DNA from: Dermatophagoides farinae
Lineage: Eukaryota; Arthropoda; Arachnida; Sarcoptiformes; Pyroglyphidae
Assembly: GCF_024713945.1 (NCBI RefSeq)
Contig: NC_134677.1
Span: 4,529,001-4,593,000 of the forward strand
Direction: 5' to 3'
DNA length: 64,000 nucleotides
Below, piece by piece: positions 20,192-35,100 of this stretch. The translations under genes and the position numbers were made by a program. The notes beneath the pieces are model-generated. The model ran no database searches. It saw nothing but the letters and a program-made list of their open reading frames with translations, and was not told the DNA's origin. Positions within the stretch are counted from its first letter, which is position 1, and every line of letters begins with the position of its first letter.

Positions 20192-23100
20192 AATTTTCAA
20201 TCAATCCATTTTTGTTATTGGTTTTTCTTTCTTATTCTCGTTCACAAATTGTCTTTTATTATTTTTTTCTATGTAATATATTCTAAATTTTGCTTCGATT
20301 TAGATATTTTTTTTTTTCATTGTCAAATTTTCTATCGTACTTTGTCTTATTTTTTGAAAAAAAAAAATTTTACGAATGTTTTATTTGCAATGAACTTCGA
20401 TAGATGGCAGTAATTCTCCATAATAAAATAAAAAATATATTCTTTAGAAAACAAAATTGATTGTTGTGGTTTGATAAAATTCAAATGTTTATTCTCAATG
20501 ATGTGGTTTGTTCTGTCTGTCATATTGTCATTGTCATATATCCGATAATAGTGGTTGTCATTTGATATGGCAATGATGAACGACCTAACCAACCGTTGTT
20601 GTTGATGATGATGATGATGATGATGACAACCGACGACCGAAACGGATCCTATTGGCGCCATTTAGTCTGATTGCTTATGTTTCATTCATTTGTGTCTAAT
20701 GTCAAACTGTATATATTTCCTAATTGAATGCATATATACCATATATTCATGGTCATTCGTCATTCTATGCTTTATGCTGATGATAATTTAGATTCTATAG
20801 AGAGATAGATAGAAATCTGGACAAAAAAAAATCAACAAATATCATGGCATACAACATCAAACTGGTAGTTAGTCTGGTTCCAGCTTAAATATTATTAATT
20901 AATTACTAAAACAACAACGACAACCCAAAGACATGAATTACAACGACAACAACAAAATTTGAATGAGTGAAAACCAAAAGAAAAAAAATGACAGAGACAA
21001 TGACCGTAACCCATATTTGAATTTTTTCTCTTCTATTTCAATTATCATCCTTTGGATAATGGAAATTTAAAAAAAAAGTTCTCAAACTTTTTTTTGGAAA
21101 ACTTTTCCCATAATTTACTGCCATCGACCGTATGACACTTGTGATTCGAAACATGACATAGCCAAGATTTAAATTTTTTTGTTTTTGTTTTATTTCAATG
21201 GAATAAATGTCACTACATTTTTCAGTGTCTGTTTGTCAGTAAATAAAACTTTGGTGTTAATTTTAGCACTTTTTCAAGAAAAATTCTTTTTAGATGAAGA
21301 GCGAAGAAAATGATCTATGCATTTGAGATGCAAAGTGATTGTAAAAAAATGGATTTGAATTTGGAATTTCAGTTATAAAAAACAGTGAATAGATAATTAA
21401 TTTAATTGAATCTAATGTAAATGATACAAAAAAAATGGTTTTTTTCGATTTAATTCTCGATATAATAAAAATGAAAATTCTATGCTTTTATTCTATTCTC
21501 TTCTTTCTCTTTCTCTCTCTCTTTGCAATTCTTTCATAATGTTCAATAATTTAATTTCGAGATTCGATCTGGTTGATAGAAATTAATCTACGCTAACCAA
21601 AAAAAAACCAACAAACATGATAGATTGAATTACAGCTTCATGATATCATAAATCTAGAGGCTAAAGACGATCAAGACGATGCTAAGAATCAGTGTGTAGT
21701 CATTATTTATATAAATTCAAAACATAAAAAAAATAAAAAAAAAATTCAAGTCAAAGTGTAATAATTGATTGATGATAGATTATCCATTTGAATGGAGAAA
21801 AATCCTAAAAATCATTTTTTTCTTTTTCTTCTTGGATAAAAAATGAGGTTCAAAATATACAAATTTCGATTGATGATTTTGATGCAAATCTTAACAATTT
21901 CATCATCATCATCATCATCATGATGATCAAGTCATTTGATATCCATCCATTTTGAATAATCAATTTAAACTTATTTTTTAGCTTCATTATTAAACATATA
22001 CAAACTCTGGCCATCACCATCATGTGGTATATTTAATCGATTTTATGTTTTATTTTTTATCAATTTTTATCCGAATCATTTGTAACCAGTGAGACCGCCC
22101 ATTCTCATATACATGATTTAAAATTGAAAGAAATGAAATTAAATTTTTTTTGAATAAACAATTTAGGCTTGTTTATTTCATTGTCAAGAAAAAAAAACGA
22201 TGACAACTTTATGTTACAACTGAATTATCTTATGAACTTGTCTTTAATGGAATGTCAACCAAAAAAAAAAAAAATTCATGTATTTATTTATGTTCAATTG
22301 ACACTTTGAAAAACCGATGGTAGATAAATGGAAAACAACATTCATTCATTTCAATTCCGTTGTTGTACTGAATAGGTTACTGAAATCGATCGTATATATA
22401 CATTTAAACGAAAAAAAGTGCCAAAAAGGCTGTAAACAACTTTGTTTTTTTTTCTTCTTTTCTTTTTTTTCGACAACTGTCAATCGATTCACAACAAAAA
22501 AGTTAACATTTTTTTTCTTATTTATATATTTTATTATGGATATCGAAAGTTTAAACTGAAAAGTATAATGTATAATGTATTAATGTAGCAATTTTCGGCA
22601 ATTTTTCGGCAATAGATGTTGAATTTCATCAAATTACCATTAATATGGTGCGTTATCCTCATCATCATCATCATCATGAATTGATTGATTGAGATATTGA
22701 TTTTTTTTTTGTTTACAATTTTTTTTTATATTGTGTCCATATTTGTAAAATTGTTGTTTATCTTTTTTAATCAATGGCCATCCATACAATCAAATAGAAA
22801 TCACTATATAGTGAAATAATTTATAAAACTATATCTTGACTGAAAAATCATAAATACATTCATAGAGTCATATTGAATCGAATGTATGTAATTTGATACA
22901 TTCTTAGTGTTTTTGTATGTGTGTTTGTTTGACGCCATCACCATTATTTGGAGTCAAATCGATATTATCGTGATTATATGATAATAATTTTTGAGTGTTT
23001 ATGGATGTTTATGCACAATATATTCTTTTGGTGAAGGATTAATATTCACTTAAATATATCATTATTTTAAATCAACAGACAATAGATTTTATCAAATGAT

Positions 23101-25490
23101 AAACAAATTTTTTTTCCAATCAGTTCAAAATGAATTTTACAACAAAACAAAACAAAACCTATTTTGGATATATATATATGAAATCGTGATCTAACAATTA
23201 CATTTACAGAGAAAAACAAACAAAATTGAAAACCAATAGCTAAACTAATCTAAAATTGTTTTTTTTTCTTAATGACAAAAACCTGAAATCAACATGGGAT
23301 TAATATTAGGATTATGGATGAAACAGGATTTTTGTATGACTATCATATCAAGTGGTGAATATAGAAAATATTTTTTTTTTCGGTAATATTTGTACCTGGA
23401 TTGTATGTAAATAAATTGCCAGGAACTAAATACGAAACAAAAAGATACTTCCAGTTTGCTTTAATTATACGAAATTTAATACAAACGGAAAAAAATTTGT
23501 TGTTTCCAAGAATTAAATAAAATGGTTGTTTTTGTAAGTGTAAATCGGTGTGTGTGTAAACTCATATATACAGAGATTGGATCGATACATTTGATTGATC
23601 GAATGACTAGAGACTTGACTTTCAACAACTTTTAACTTTTTTCTCCTGTTGTTTGTTGTGTATTTTTTTTTTGTTTTTTTTTTGAAAAAAACTGTTTGGT
23701 TTTAAATTTCAAACGAATTTTAGTTCTCAAGAACTTTTTCTTTTACGAATGATAAACAAAAATAAGTAACCCCAAACAAGAAAAATAAACTTATCGTTTG
23801 TTTAAATGAATAGGAAAAAAAAGGAAATTCTAAACTTTATGAATGAAAAAAAAATCAAAGTGTTGGGCAATATAATAAACCTCAAAATAAAGATTTAGAA
23901 AATGTTCAACAAAAAAAATCAGATAATTTTATTATTATTATGACTCGACATATCATTATATGATGACATGACATGAATCGAATGATGACAATCAAAAGAC
24001 AAAAATCATATCATCTATATGGCAATTGGATCCATTTGGTCACAATTGCCCATTTGACAAAATCCAAATCAATTTTTTTTCTTTGATTTTCTACATTATC
24101 ATCACTATCAACACTAAAAAAAAAAATCACAAATCTAATCGATTTATCACTTACAAATAATTTTTACGAGTATTATGTTTCATTTTCTGCCCTCTTGATT
24201 TTTTGATCAAACTAAAAATCCAGAAATTTTTTTCTTTTTTTTTGCATTCATTTTGTTTGTGTATCAATAAATGTATCAAATTACTTGTTTTTTTTTTGTT
24301 CATTTCTTGAACGATTGTCGTATTCAAATCATAATACGTGAAAAGTGAAAAAAAAGAAAAGATATCAACACTACCATTATGGACTTTGATTGATATTTTT
24401 GCTTGAATGATAAATCTTGATGGCCATCATCTTTGTCATTATCATCATTGTCGCCATAGTGTACAAATTAAATATTGAATTAGGATTTAAGATTTAGATC
24501 ATCATCATCATCATCATTTACACCCACATATGGACATACATTTTTGGAATTTCAAAAAAAAATGTCATCACATTTTGTAGCAAACCGCTTTATCTGTTTT
24601 ATATATTTACCACACAAGTGTAGGTGAATACAGTGTTTGAATAAATTAGATTTGAGGTTAGAAAATTATTTGAACATTTTTGGCACTTGGATATGACACT
24701 TAATTAAGTTGTTGTTGTTATGGCAAAGTTTTTTTCCGGCTGTCGTTTTCATGATTCTTTTTTTTTTATTTGTTATATGTCGCAGCCCTTAATAAAAATT
24801 AAGTAAGCCATGTATGAATTCACAGATTCAGGGTGAGGCCGCACAAAAACCACGAATCACCACCACCAACTGATTTGAACAAATTTTTCTTCGTCATTGT
24901 CATGGTGAAAAAAAATAAATGTAATAAAACAGTGTTTGTGTTTATGTTTGAAAAATAGAACCACAGGTAACGAGTGTTTGACATTTTTTTTTCATTATTG
25001 TTACTTGCATCATGTAGCAGCAGTCGGAATTGTTATATCTGAAACACTTGAAACATGCACAGGTGTGCGATCATATTGGTTCAATCTCTGCACGGTAGTG
25101 TCAATTGTTATTGAAAATTTTTCCGAATTTATTCTAAAAAAAATCAAAATGTTGTTCACAATCACAACCTAATACATGATAAAAGTACAAATTCAATTTC
25201 TTCAAAATCATATATGCCTGTAATCAACTATAGATGGCAGCACAAAGCTTGAATTTGATATTTTCAAGTGTTAATTTTAAAAATTAACACCAACTTTTTT
25301 TTTGCTACCGATGTATGTCAAAGATGATAAGAACGCCCTTTGATCGAATAAAGAGAAAAATTCAACAAGAAAAAAATTCGTCTTAAGTATCTGCATCTGT
25401 TTCAATAACATTTGGGAATTCTTAAATTGTTGTTTTTTTCTTTATTTTCAGTATTTAGAATACTTTATTTGAATTTATTTAAATATCATA
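20192..25490. other. Gene-free, microsatellite-rich region
   Basis: About 5.3 kb with no supportable gene on either strand. It contains GAT repeats (20602-20627), short ATC runs (about 21900, 22655 and 24500), A and T runs and AT-rich filler. Near its left end are two short motifs: AGATGGCA at 20402-20409, and GGCGCCATTT at 20654-20663, a PHO/YY1-like GCCAT core. AGATGGCA recurs at 25232-25239. Open frames seen here are low-complexity or lack splice and homology support. Confidence 0.5.
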
Positions 25491-26040
25491 GCATCGTTAT
25501 GAAGAATTATCGATCGATCGATAGAATCGATTTGGCTAGGAAATTTATTATGGCGCCATCTTCAAAAGTTTTTATTTAGGCTTATGCATTGTTAAGCAAT
25601 AATGTCGGTGGTCGTACATTGCGATGTATGAACTATGCTAACTCTAAAGAAAAAAAAATTATTCGATAACAGCATTGTCGAATACGACTACAAGATTGGT
25701 ATATACAACACGCCTGTTAATTTGTAATATACCAGAAAACTACATTTAACAGATATGAAAAAAAGTACAGAAAAAGTGATGCGGACAAAATAACATCAAT
25801 GACATGATGTGATGATGTTCATAGTTACAAACATACATGTCAAAATAGTCAGAGGAATTGGAAAAAAAACATGCGATTCACATCTTTGTAATACAAGCAA
25901 ATACAACACAACACAACACACGCCTAACAAGGATGTCGCTGGTAATAATCATGCTATTTGATTGGTCGATCATGACCACAATTGGGTGGAGCCAAATAGA
26001 TATTCACCAATAGAATGAATATGAGTACAACTCTTTGTAT
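25491..26040. promoter_or_regulatory. Candidate promoter or boundary cluster upstream of the Iroquois gene
   Basis: A concentration of recognisable motifs in an otherwise featureless desert: a perfect 16-base palindrome TATCGATCGATCGATA (25508-25523), made of two inverted CGATA units as bound by DREF/BEAF-type factors in flies; ATGGCGCCATCTT (25550-25562), a YY1/PHO and arthropod-CTCF-like core; and three CCAAT boxes within about 51 bases (inverted at 25961 and 25981, direct at 26007-26011) with a GGGTGG CACCC-type box between them. It lies about 2.7 kb before the first modelled coding exon, so it could drive a 5' non-coding exon of that gene. No transcript evidence is available. Confidence 0.35.
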
Positions 26041-28740
26041 GTAAAAAAGATGATGATGATAACGACAAGAGAGGGATGCAGTATCTTTCTATCTATCAGC
26101 TATGTATACTAACCATGTCATGTATATTGTACCATTGTATGTAACGACTGATTGCTACAAGTTTTGTTCATGTTGTGTGTTAATGCCAGTTGTCGAACAA
26201 ACACAATAACATTGTGTTGTGTTGTATATTATATGACACGGGTATCTCTCTCATTCTCGATGTATGTGAATTGCAAAAAGAGAAAAAAAAAATGATCCAA
26301 GAATATGTAGCGGCAGATTTGTAGCAGCATATGTTTTGTCGTGTTTTTTTTTATTATTATTTCATTATTATGCTACTAGCATTAATTTTTTTAAAACAAG
26401 CATTATGAAAACAATATACAACAACAACAACAGGCGGGAATCAATGTATGTATGTTTGTATCGTATCTTGGTACAAATGATTCGGTTGTTTTCGTTCGGC
26501 CACCGTACGTTTGCTACAACAACAACAGCAACAACAACAACAAAAACATCAGCGTATATACACTACATATGTACCATAAGAGCATATGTCGATTGTGTTG
26601 TAGGTACAAAATGGTACTACTGTTGTTGCTGCTGCTCATTTTGCTATTTCATGGATATATGTGTGTGTAGAATACAAGAACATAACAACAACAAGTCGAT
26701 ATATGTAATATACGCACATATACATGATGTAGCAGTTATGTTCGACAACACCACAACAACACAACCAAACAACGAAACAAGTCCAGCCTTTTTTTCCACA
26801 ATCCATATCTCTCTTTTTGTTGGATTTTTTCATCCTCTCTCTCTCTCTTTTTATTTTTTTTTTATTATTTCGCGCTCTTGTATATCTTGTATCTTACCAA
26901 TGTATTTATTGTGTATTATACATATATATACAAGAAGAGAAAGCGAAAGAGGAGGATTTTTATGTTGTGAACATGCATGTCACACACACACAAATACAGG
27001 CATGTATTCCCGTTAGACCCACACAAATAAGCAAAGAGCTGTGTTGAACATGTGCGTATTACATGTAGCAAAACACACCTATCATCATCATCATCATCAT
27101 CTAAAATTTGAACAACGAAAACAACAACAACAAGAAGCATAACACAACACGACAACCTAAAAAACTACTAACTACCACACACACACATACACATAGAAAG
27201 AGATATACAGAGATATTACAGACAAGAAGGACAAGAGCAAATTCGTTCCATGGTTTTAAATTTTGTAGTTGTTTGTATGTTGTGTGTCGTCATCAAATCC
27301 AATGTATATGCATATATACATGTGTATATATCTTGTAGTTGCAAGTTTTTTTTTTTTTTTTTGATTGTAAGTTTTGTTCGTTTCAAATTCATTCAGTATG
27401 AAGATGATCATCATTTGTGTAAGTCATACTGTCAATTCAGCTACATGTGTTATACCTAAATTAAAAAAAAAATGAAGACTTACCGAACAAATTTGTTTCA
27501 ATGGTTATTTGTTCTCTTGTCTTATGCAATAAATACTATCATCATCATGTAAATTTGTGTTGATCTTCTGAAAACAAAAACATTCAAATGTTCCGTTGTT
27601 TATCTATCTGATCATATCTATCTATTTACACATGCACACTGTTTTGTAACATGTAACTGATGTCCACTTCATCAAATCTATCTAATTAAAATATTTCAAT
27701 AATTTGAATCTATATTAACTGTTTTCTTCAAATTCAATTTTTTATAAAAACTTTAATATCCGCCACTTACAATCGAACATTGAATCAAAATCTTATTTCA
27801 TCTTTATCATTTTTATCTTCATCAAAAAGTAGTGACATCAATTGATCGATTTATTAATAGAATGATCAATTGATTGATTAATTGAAAATCAATCAATCAA
27901 TCAAACAATTAAAAACAGACAGTAAAAAGACAAATTTATCTAATGAAGATAACAAACATCATTGTCAACATCATCACAATGATGTCGATTTATTTTTTTG
28001 TTTTTTTTTATGTCGACATCAATAATATCAAAATCTGAACCTGTATACAATTAATCTGGTCTGGATTATCTCCATCACTTTTTTTGTTATTGTATACTCG
28101 TGTGTGTGTGTATGTCAAGTTAATTTCAAATTGATCTAAATCATTGATAAATCTCATTTCGATATAAATATAATTGATCTCACTTTTGATTGGTCGTTGT
28201 TAATTTTTTTTTGTTGTTTTCCTTTCTTTCATCATTATTATCAGGTGTTGCATACCTATTCTATCTATAAATTCAATAATCCATTAATGATCAATTAGTA
28301 ATCATTCATATCATCATCATCATCATTGGGTGGTTATGGTTTTGTTGTATTAGTTTGAAATTATCATTTTTTTTACATATTTGTTTGTGTGTGTGCAAGT
28401 TTTTTTTGTGTTACACAAAAAAAACTGTTTTTCACCTACCTGCAGGTCTTATCACCGGTTTATAATTTATGATTAATTAAAAAAAACATACTTGTTGTTT
28501 TTCTATCTCTAATATAATTACTGTGGCGTTTCAACATTTCTTTCAATAAATCATCATTAAGTCGTCACATTATAATTGTAATCAGTTAAAAAAAAAGCAT
28601 TATTATCATTACTGACATACATATCCATTGTTTTCAAGATTCCCGTTTCTTAGTATTGAATTCAAATTTTGGTGTTTTGATTAAAAAAAAGAAACAATAA
28701 AGATTTCGATTTTTTTTCTGTTGAATGATTGAATCAAGTC
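26041..28740. other. Low-complexity upstream region of the Iroquois gene
   Basis: About 2.7 kb of AT-rich DNA with many CAA/GTT, ATC, CA and CT repeats (for example CAA-rich 26516-26545, CT-rich 26835-26850, ATC repeats 27080-27100). It gives long but meaningless open frames on both strands around 26300-27300. A 5' untranslated exon may lie here, but I cannot define it. Confidence 0.4.
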
Positions 28741-29100
28741 ATGTCATGTACCGAGCATCAAAAACAAAAGCAATCTGGTCATCATCATCATCATCATCAT
28801 CATTCTAATTCAAAGATAACCATACAAAGTGCTACGTTGAATAAATCATCTAAACGCCGATCTTCATCATCTTCTTCCTCCTCCTCCTCCTCATCATCAT
28901 CTGAATCATCTGAATCATCATGGTCATCTGAATCATATGTTCCATCATTAGATAACAATAAATCAAATAAAAATAGTAGTAATAATAAGAACATAAAACG
29001 ACAATTGCCTATTGGTTGTGATTCACAGTCTTCATCATCATCAAATATAAATCGATCAAAAGAGACAAAAGGCGAAAATAATAAAAAATCAGCATCATTG
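28741..29100 (+). other. Iroquois gene, putative coding exon 1
   Basis: This 120-codon exon begins [13 protein letters not shown] and consists mostly of His, Ser, Asn and Lys runs, including an eight-His tract and a long Ser/Glu tract. It ends at a perfect GTAAGT donor in phase 0, matching the exon 2 acceptor (CAG then CTC AAC ATG). There is no homology support, so membership in the gene is inferred. Confidence 0.5.
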
Positions 29101-32100
29101 GTAAGTTAACAATAATGGACAATTCTATTGAATTTTTCTTTTTCTTTAATATCATTTTCAAACAAATTCTAAATTAAGCCTTGAATTTTGTTTGAAAATT
29201 AAGTAAAATGAATAAATAAAATAAACATGTAGCTTTTATTTGATGGAAATGAGAAAGAAAAAATACACAAAAACACATCTTTTTGTTTTTCAATGATGAT
29301 GATATGTTTTAAACTACGCAACAAATTGGATGCGTTTTTAATTGGATTTCAATTGAGAAAATGTTATCCCTATCATCATCATCATAATAATAATTTAATG
29401 CAATTGTGATTGTGTTTTTTTTTCACTTGTTGTTATTATTATTATTGTATACTAAATCTCTCTTTCTTTCCTTTGGCTCAATCGGTAATAAAGTAATAAA
29501 TTTGTATTTTGGATGTACCAAAAAAAAAAAAAAGTTTTTGTTGGTCACAAATTTATTAAATCCGGAATGATTCATTATTGATCTATATGCATATAGTTGT
29601 TGTACCACTTGATATATCTATCTGTTTTCTATTTTTTTTTTTTTTTTTTTTTTTTTTTTATTGCTCAACATAATACCCTCGTTCGTTAAATTGATTGCTG
29701 TTTTTTTTCTGCAAAATAGCACCATATAAAGTTAACTAGTCAAGATAGCCCAAGATCATCATCATCATCATCATCATCGCCATTGACCTGAACACAAACC
29801 ATTTGTGTTTGAATTTGCCATTTGATGACTTGATTGTAACATGTTTTTTTCAAATGGCACAGGTTTGGCTATGTATATTTTGGCTACTTATGATGATGAT
29901 GATGAACAAGAATAATAAAAAAAAAATTGGCCGAAAACAAGCGAGCAAACAAACAAACAACCAATAAAACAATTTACAACTAGACTTTTTTTCAACACAA
30001 ATATGGGGGCAAGCAATTTGACAACAAACAAAAACATAGAAAAATCAGAGATAAATTCAGATCATCATCATTTAAAATAGATCGTATAAGAAATGCCCAT
30101 GTTTGTCTACTACTATCATGTTGTCCATCTCATTATTTTGGCCCCAAAAAAAAGTTTTATTGTGTGTGTGTGTGTGTATGTATGCAACAAAAGTTACGAT
30201 GTTATTCAATTCGATTCACATAACTCGGATACAACAAAACTAGAACATTGAATCAATCGAATCATTACGTGTAATGAATGAATGATTGATGAAAAAAAAA
30301 TTTTTTTTTCTCCTTGAAATGGCAATATTGTTGATAAGTTTAAAGTTTTCTTCATCTCAATGGTGATAACAATTTTTTTGACAGGTCTATAGTCAACATA
30401 ACAAGAACCATACATACATATACAATATACAATTTCAGAATGCAAAAAAAAACTTGTATGAAAATGCTTTTTTACCATTGTAAATATTAGGGTCAAATAA
30501 TGATAATGTTTGTCAACATTTATTCGAATATGAATTTTTTTTTCTAAAAAAAAAGAGATATATTTCTATTCACCAAATACAGCGGTGTTCATATTCACTA
30601 CAACAACGATAACATAGATATATTTATTTGTTGTTGTTGTTCTGTTATTACTCAAACAACGACCAAAAAAAATCTATCTCTATGTCGTTCATAATCATAA
30701 TAAAAGAAATGTCACATGGACATTATATCAATCAAGAGAATTATATTGTATCCAGTTATTTTATAAATATTTTTCGAGTAAATAAACGGTTATTTATACA
30801 TGAACAAATAATATGTTTGAGATATATCTTGTCGATATGTTTGAAATATTTAGTAGTTACAAAAAAAAATAAAATAATACAAGTGTGTTTGCACTTGTAT
30901 ACACAAACACACACACACACACACTCAAAAAAACAATTCGGATTTTTCATATAGAATTTGGCATTCATAAGTTGAAATCCAAATCAAATCTATGTATATG
31001 TGTGTGTGTTTGTACATTTGTTTGTATGAAAGAATTTCTTCTCATATATAAGATTTGTACTGGGAAAAGAAATTTGTCTAATTAGAAAATCATAGAAAAT
31101 TGAAATGCGCATATATGTGAGGATGATGATAAAACATTATAAAATCAGTGCTTGAATGGAATTTTCTTGCACCAATGATGACGATGACGATGATGATGAT
31201 TGTCGTCATCAATTTCCACATGTGATGTTTTTATGCTGATTGTTAATATTTTGCTATGTGATTAATTTCTATAGTTTTTAATTCATGTTTTTTTTCTTTT
31301 TTTACTCGTACAAGATGATTTGTGTTTTGAATGAATTTGAATATTTTTTTCTGATTGTTGTTGTTGTTGTTTTTACGTGTTACATGTTGTTCGGTGTTTT
31401 TTTTTTATTAGCAATGCATTTCTTGCATTATCATTACATGGTAAGAAGAGGAATGAAATCTTTTTTTTTATATAGAAAGACAAAGAATAAAAGTTGAATA
31501 ATGAGGAAAAAAATCTTCAATGGCGGCGATTATGAATATTGTAAAAAAAAGAAAAGAATTTACTCTTGCTGTTTCTCGGTAGGGAATAGTAAGACATTTA
31601 GTCGTGAATGTGATTGCATGACGATTCCTGATGATAATTTTCATCTCTTTTCAATGTGTATTTATTTGTTTGTTGATATTGTTTCAATTATTTTTCACTT
31701 ATTACAATGACCATTTGTTTGTGGTTTTGTTTATGTGTTGGTGGTTATAGTATCAGTTCAACGATATATAATTGCCGACCATATTTGTTCAATTTTTAGT
31801 TGTTAACGATAATTGATATGTAATGTAATGTTGGTTGGTCAAAATAAAAGATATTTAGCCTAAAGGGGTTATGTCCTTTTGATTTTTTTTGTGCTTGTTT
31901 GTTGTGATGGTGGTTTATTGGTGGTGTTTGTCAATTGTTTACGACTTATATGGCCACAAGACATATTCATATGAACACCAAATGTGAATGATAATTGTGA
32001 AAGACGCAAATTTGAAGCTTGTCAAAGCATAAAAAATTTAATCAATTATCAATAACGTTTGTTTGCAAAATATTTTTGGTACAAAAATTGCCGACAAATG

Positions 32101-35100
32101 ATAATCTGATTGATTTTAATGTTTGATTCAGTTTGATTTTTTCAATATGATTCCGTTGTTGTTGTTGTTGTTTTTTTTTCGTTGTCGTCAATTAAATTCA
32201 AAAATCAACAACAAACTAGATATATTTTGCTATGGCTGACTGATCATATATTCATGTTTGTGTGTGTGTGTTTGTCTTTGCTTGTTTGTTTGTAACAAGA
32301 CGACAAACTTCTAATCTTCTTAGCTTCTTTGCATTCTTACACGCAAACACACACACAGAAGCAATCGAAAGTTTTTCTACGTTTCATTCAAAGACTTAGT
32401 TGAAGCATTATTATCAACCAAGCCAACAGGCCAGGTATACTTCAAAATGCCGACATTTTCCTTGAATCAAATGGAAAAAAATTCCGCAGTTTTTGTATGG
32501 TGACACCTACACATTTAAACTTGTCTTGATGATGATGGAATAAGATGAATCAACCAACCACCGATAAATTTTGACCTACCGCAGTCAATTAGAATGAACA
32601 TCTTGATAGTTCATTGATTCAATTCAATTTTATTATGATAAAGATGAGGGCTTTCATTTCAAGTTTTCATCAAACTGATACAAAACGAAAGAGATTGTGA
32701 GAAAATAAAAATATTCCAGTAGCATTGGTACTGATTTAAGTTAAGCTTAAACTTCAAGTTTAATTTGTAATTCCTGTTTGATGATTCCATGAATTTTTCT
32801 GATGAAATTTTACATTTTTTTTTTTCATTTATCAGCTCAACATGCCTAGTGCATCGACACCTACTTCGTCGACAACATCTGCTATTAGCGCTACAGCTCC
32901 ATTATCAGCTTCATCATCATCAATGGTTCAAAGTCAACAATGTACTAGTTCACCAAATCAACCGGATTTGGTTGTTAGTGCGACAACGACAACATCGATA
33001 AATACATTGACAACACAATCACAACCACCATCATCATCCACATCATCTTCATCTATAATGCCACCACATACATCCGTTTCAACACCAGTTCCATCATCAA
33101 CAACGACAATGGCGACCGCTTGCTGTGAAACTGGTCGCCCAATACTCACTGATCCAATTACAGGCCAATCCATTTGTTCATGTCAATATGATGCACATCT
33201 TTTAAATTATCAACGTTTAGCAGCATCGGCTGGTTTAATGTATAATCCAGCAGCGGCTGCAGCTGCAGCTGCTGCAGCAGCAGCCTATAGTTCATCCTCA
33301 TCGTCATCCTCTTCATCATCATCATCATCGTCATCAACGCCAGGTAGTGGCGGTATTAATCTAGGATCTGATATAGCACCAAATGGTACAATAACAACGA
33401 CAAATACCACCAATAGTACTACATCGACAACAACGACACCATCATTAACAGCAACAGGACCACCTAGTTCAGTCGTACCACCACCACCTGGTTCAGCCGG
33501 TAATGATCCATTTTTACCGCTTTCACCTGAACAATTACAATCAGCGGCATCGTTTTTTCCACCACCGACGGTATGTACAAAATTTGCATATTCATATGTA
33601 TACAAACAGATTGGGAGATACGTTAGTGCGTATACCTAGCCTAGCAGGTGTTTTCAACCAAATTTAAATTTTCCATCTTTTTGCATTTAGTTTTACCAAG
33701 ATCAATCTTCATTTAAAACCAGTAATTAGTAATGACAATTAAGTAAATTACAAGAAAAAATTAAAATAATACACACAAATATGACATATGTACAACGATT
33801 CGCCTAGATGAAGAGAGCATTTTTATGAGATTGAAATAAGTTTTTTTTTCGTACAAAATCATTCACATATAATGAAAGATTTTATTTGTTGATGTTGTCT
33901 TATAATGAAATGAAATTTAGAAAAAAACACGCACACAAAACTACGTTTTATCGTAATTATGATCATTATTCGTTGTTTTTTGTTTGTTTGTTTATTTGTT
34001 TGTTTTACGTAAATCCTAAATCAAAAATCCATCATTTTTCAATATTTAAGACAAGGAAATGTTTCACATATATTTATGATAGATATGACATTGTGATAAT
34101 GATCATTGATGTTTGTTGCTGTTGTTTATCTTGAATACATTATCTTTTTACCTTATTGATGATAATCTTATTATATTAATAATAATTTGATTGCAATTAA
34201 AACATAATGATGATGATTATAATGATTTGATGAAATGATGGAAAATTCACAAATGTCACATGACAAGAGATAATGATGATATATTTTTCTTGTTTGCATA
34301 TGGATCTAATTTTTTAAATTTTTTTTTTCACTCTTATTAAAAACAACAGGCAACCGGATTCGATCTGAAAGAAAATCTAGACATGTGGCGTAATCTACCA
34401 TATTCAATGTATTATCCATATGATAATTCCGGTTTGACCGGATATCCATTCGCTAACGGGTAAGTTTATAGTTAAATAATTACCAATATAGCACATTAAC
34501 ACTAAATGAAGATGTGCATGATCATTACTCTAGATATTTTTGAATTACACATATACTCGAATCTCTTTTTCTTTCTTGAAATAATTATCAATTCGGATGA
34601 TGATGATGATAATTATTCAAAATAAGTGTATATGTGGGAGCCAGATATATATTTGTCTTTATTTTATACAAGAGAAAAGAAAAAAAAATACAAACATCCA
34701 AAAAACCTGCCAAAAAAGACTTGAACATTATTCCTACACACTGTAATACATACATGTCATTTGCATAAGTCGATGTGATAACCAAATGATGATGATGGCA
34801 AAACGAAAGAGAGAAATAGGCGCCAGATGTTTGCTTCAATTTAGTGAGTGAAAGAGAGTCACAAGAATCGAAACTCAATTTTCATTCAAAACTTTTTTCT
34901 TCTTTTTTTTGTCTTTCATTTGTATTGATGATGATGAAGAGCCTATGATGATGTGGATGATGATGATGATGATGATGACAACCACCAAATATCCTAGCAC
35001 AAATGTCACTTCAATACTATATAACACACATAACATACTTGACTCTTGATGATGATGGTGCCATATGAACTGATGATGATGATCATCATCATCATCATCA

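Noticed and set aside
26336-27338. Long overlapping open frames on both strands
   Set aside because: They are made of CAA, CA, CT and TAT repeat translations with no recognisable domain, splice logic or composition of a protein.
28800-28994. Acidic minus-strand frame opposite Iroquois exon 1
   Set aside because: It is the reverse reading of the Ser/His-coding ATC repeats; the plus strand has a good donor and fits the gene model.
32958-33605. Minus-strand frames rich in Asp, Val and Gly
   Set aside because: They are shadows of Iroquois exon 2, whose plus-strand product carries a conserved family block.
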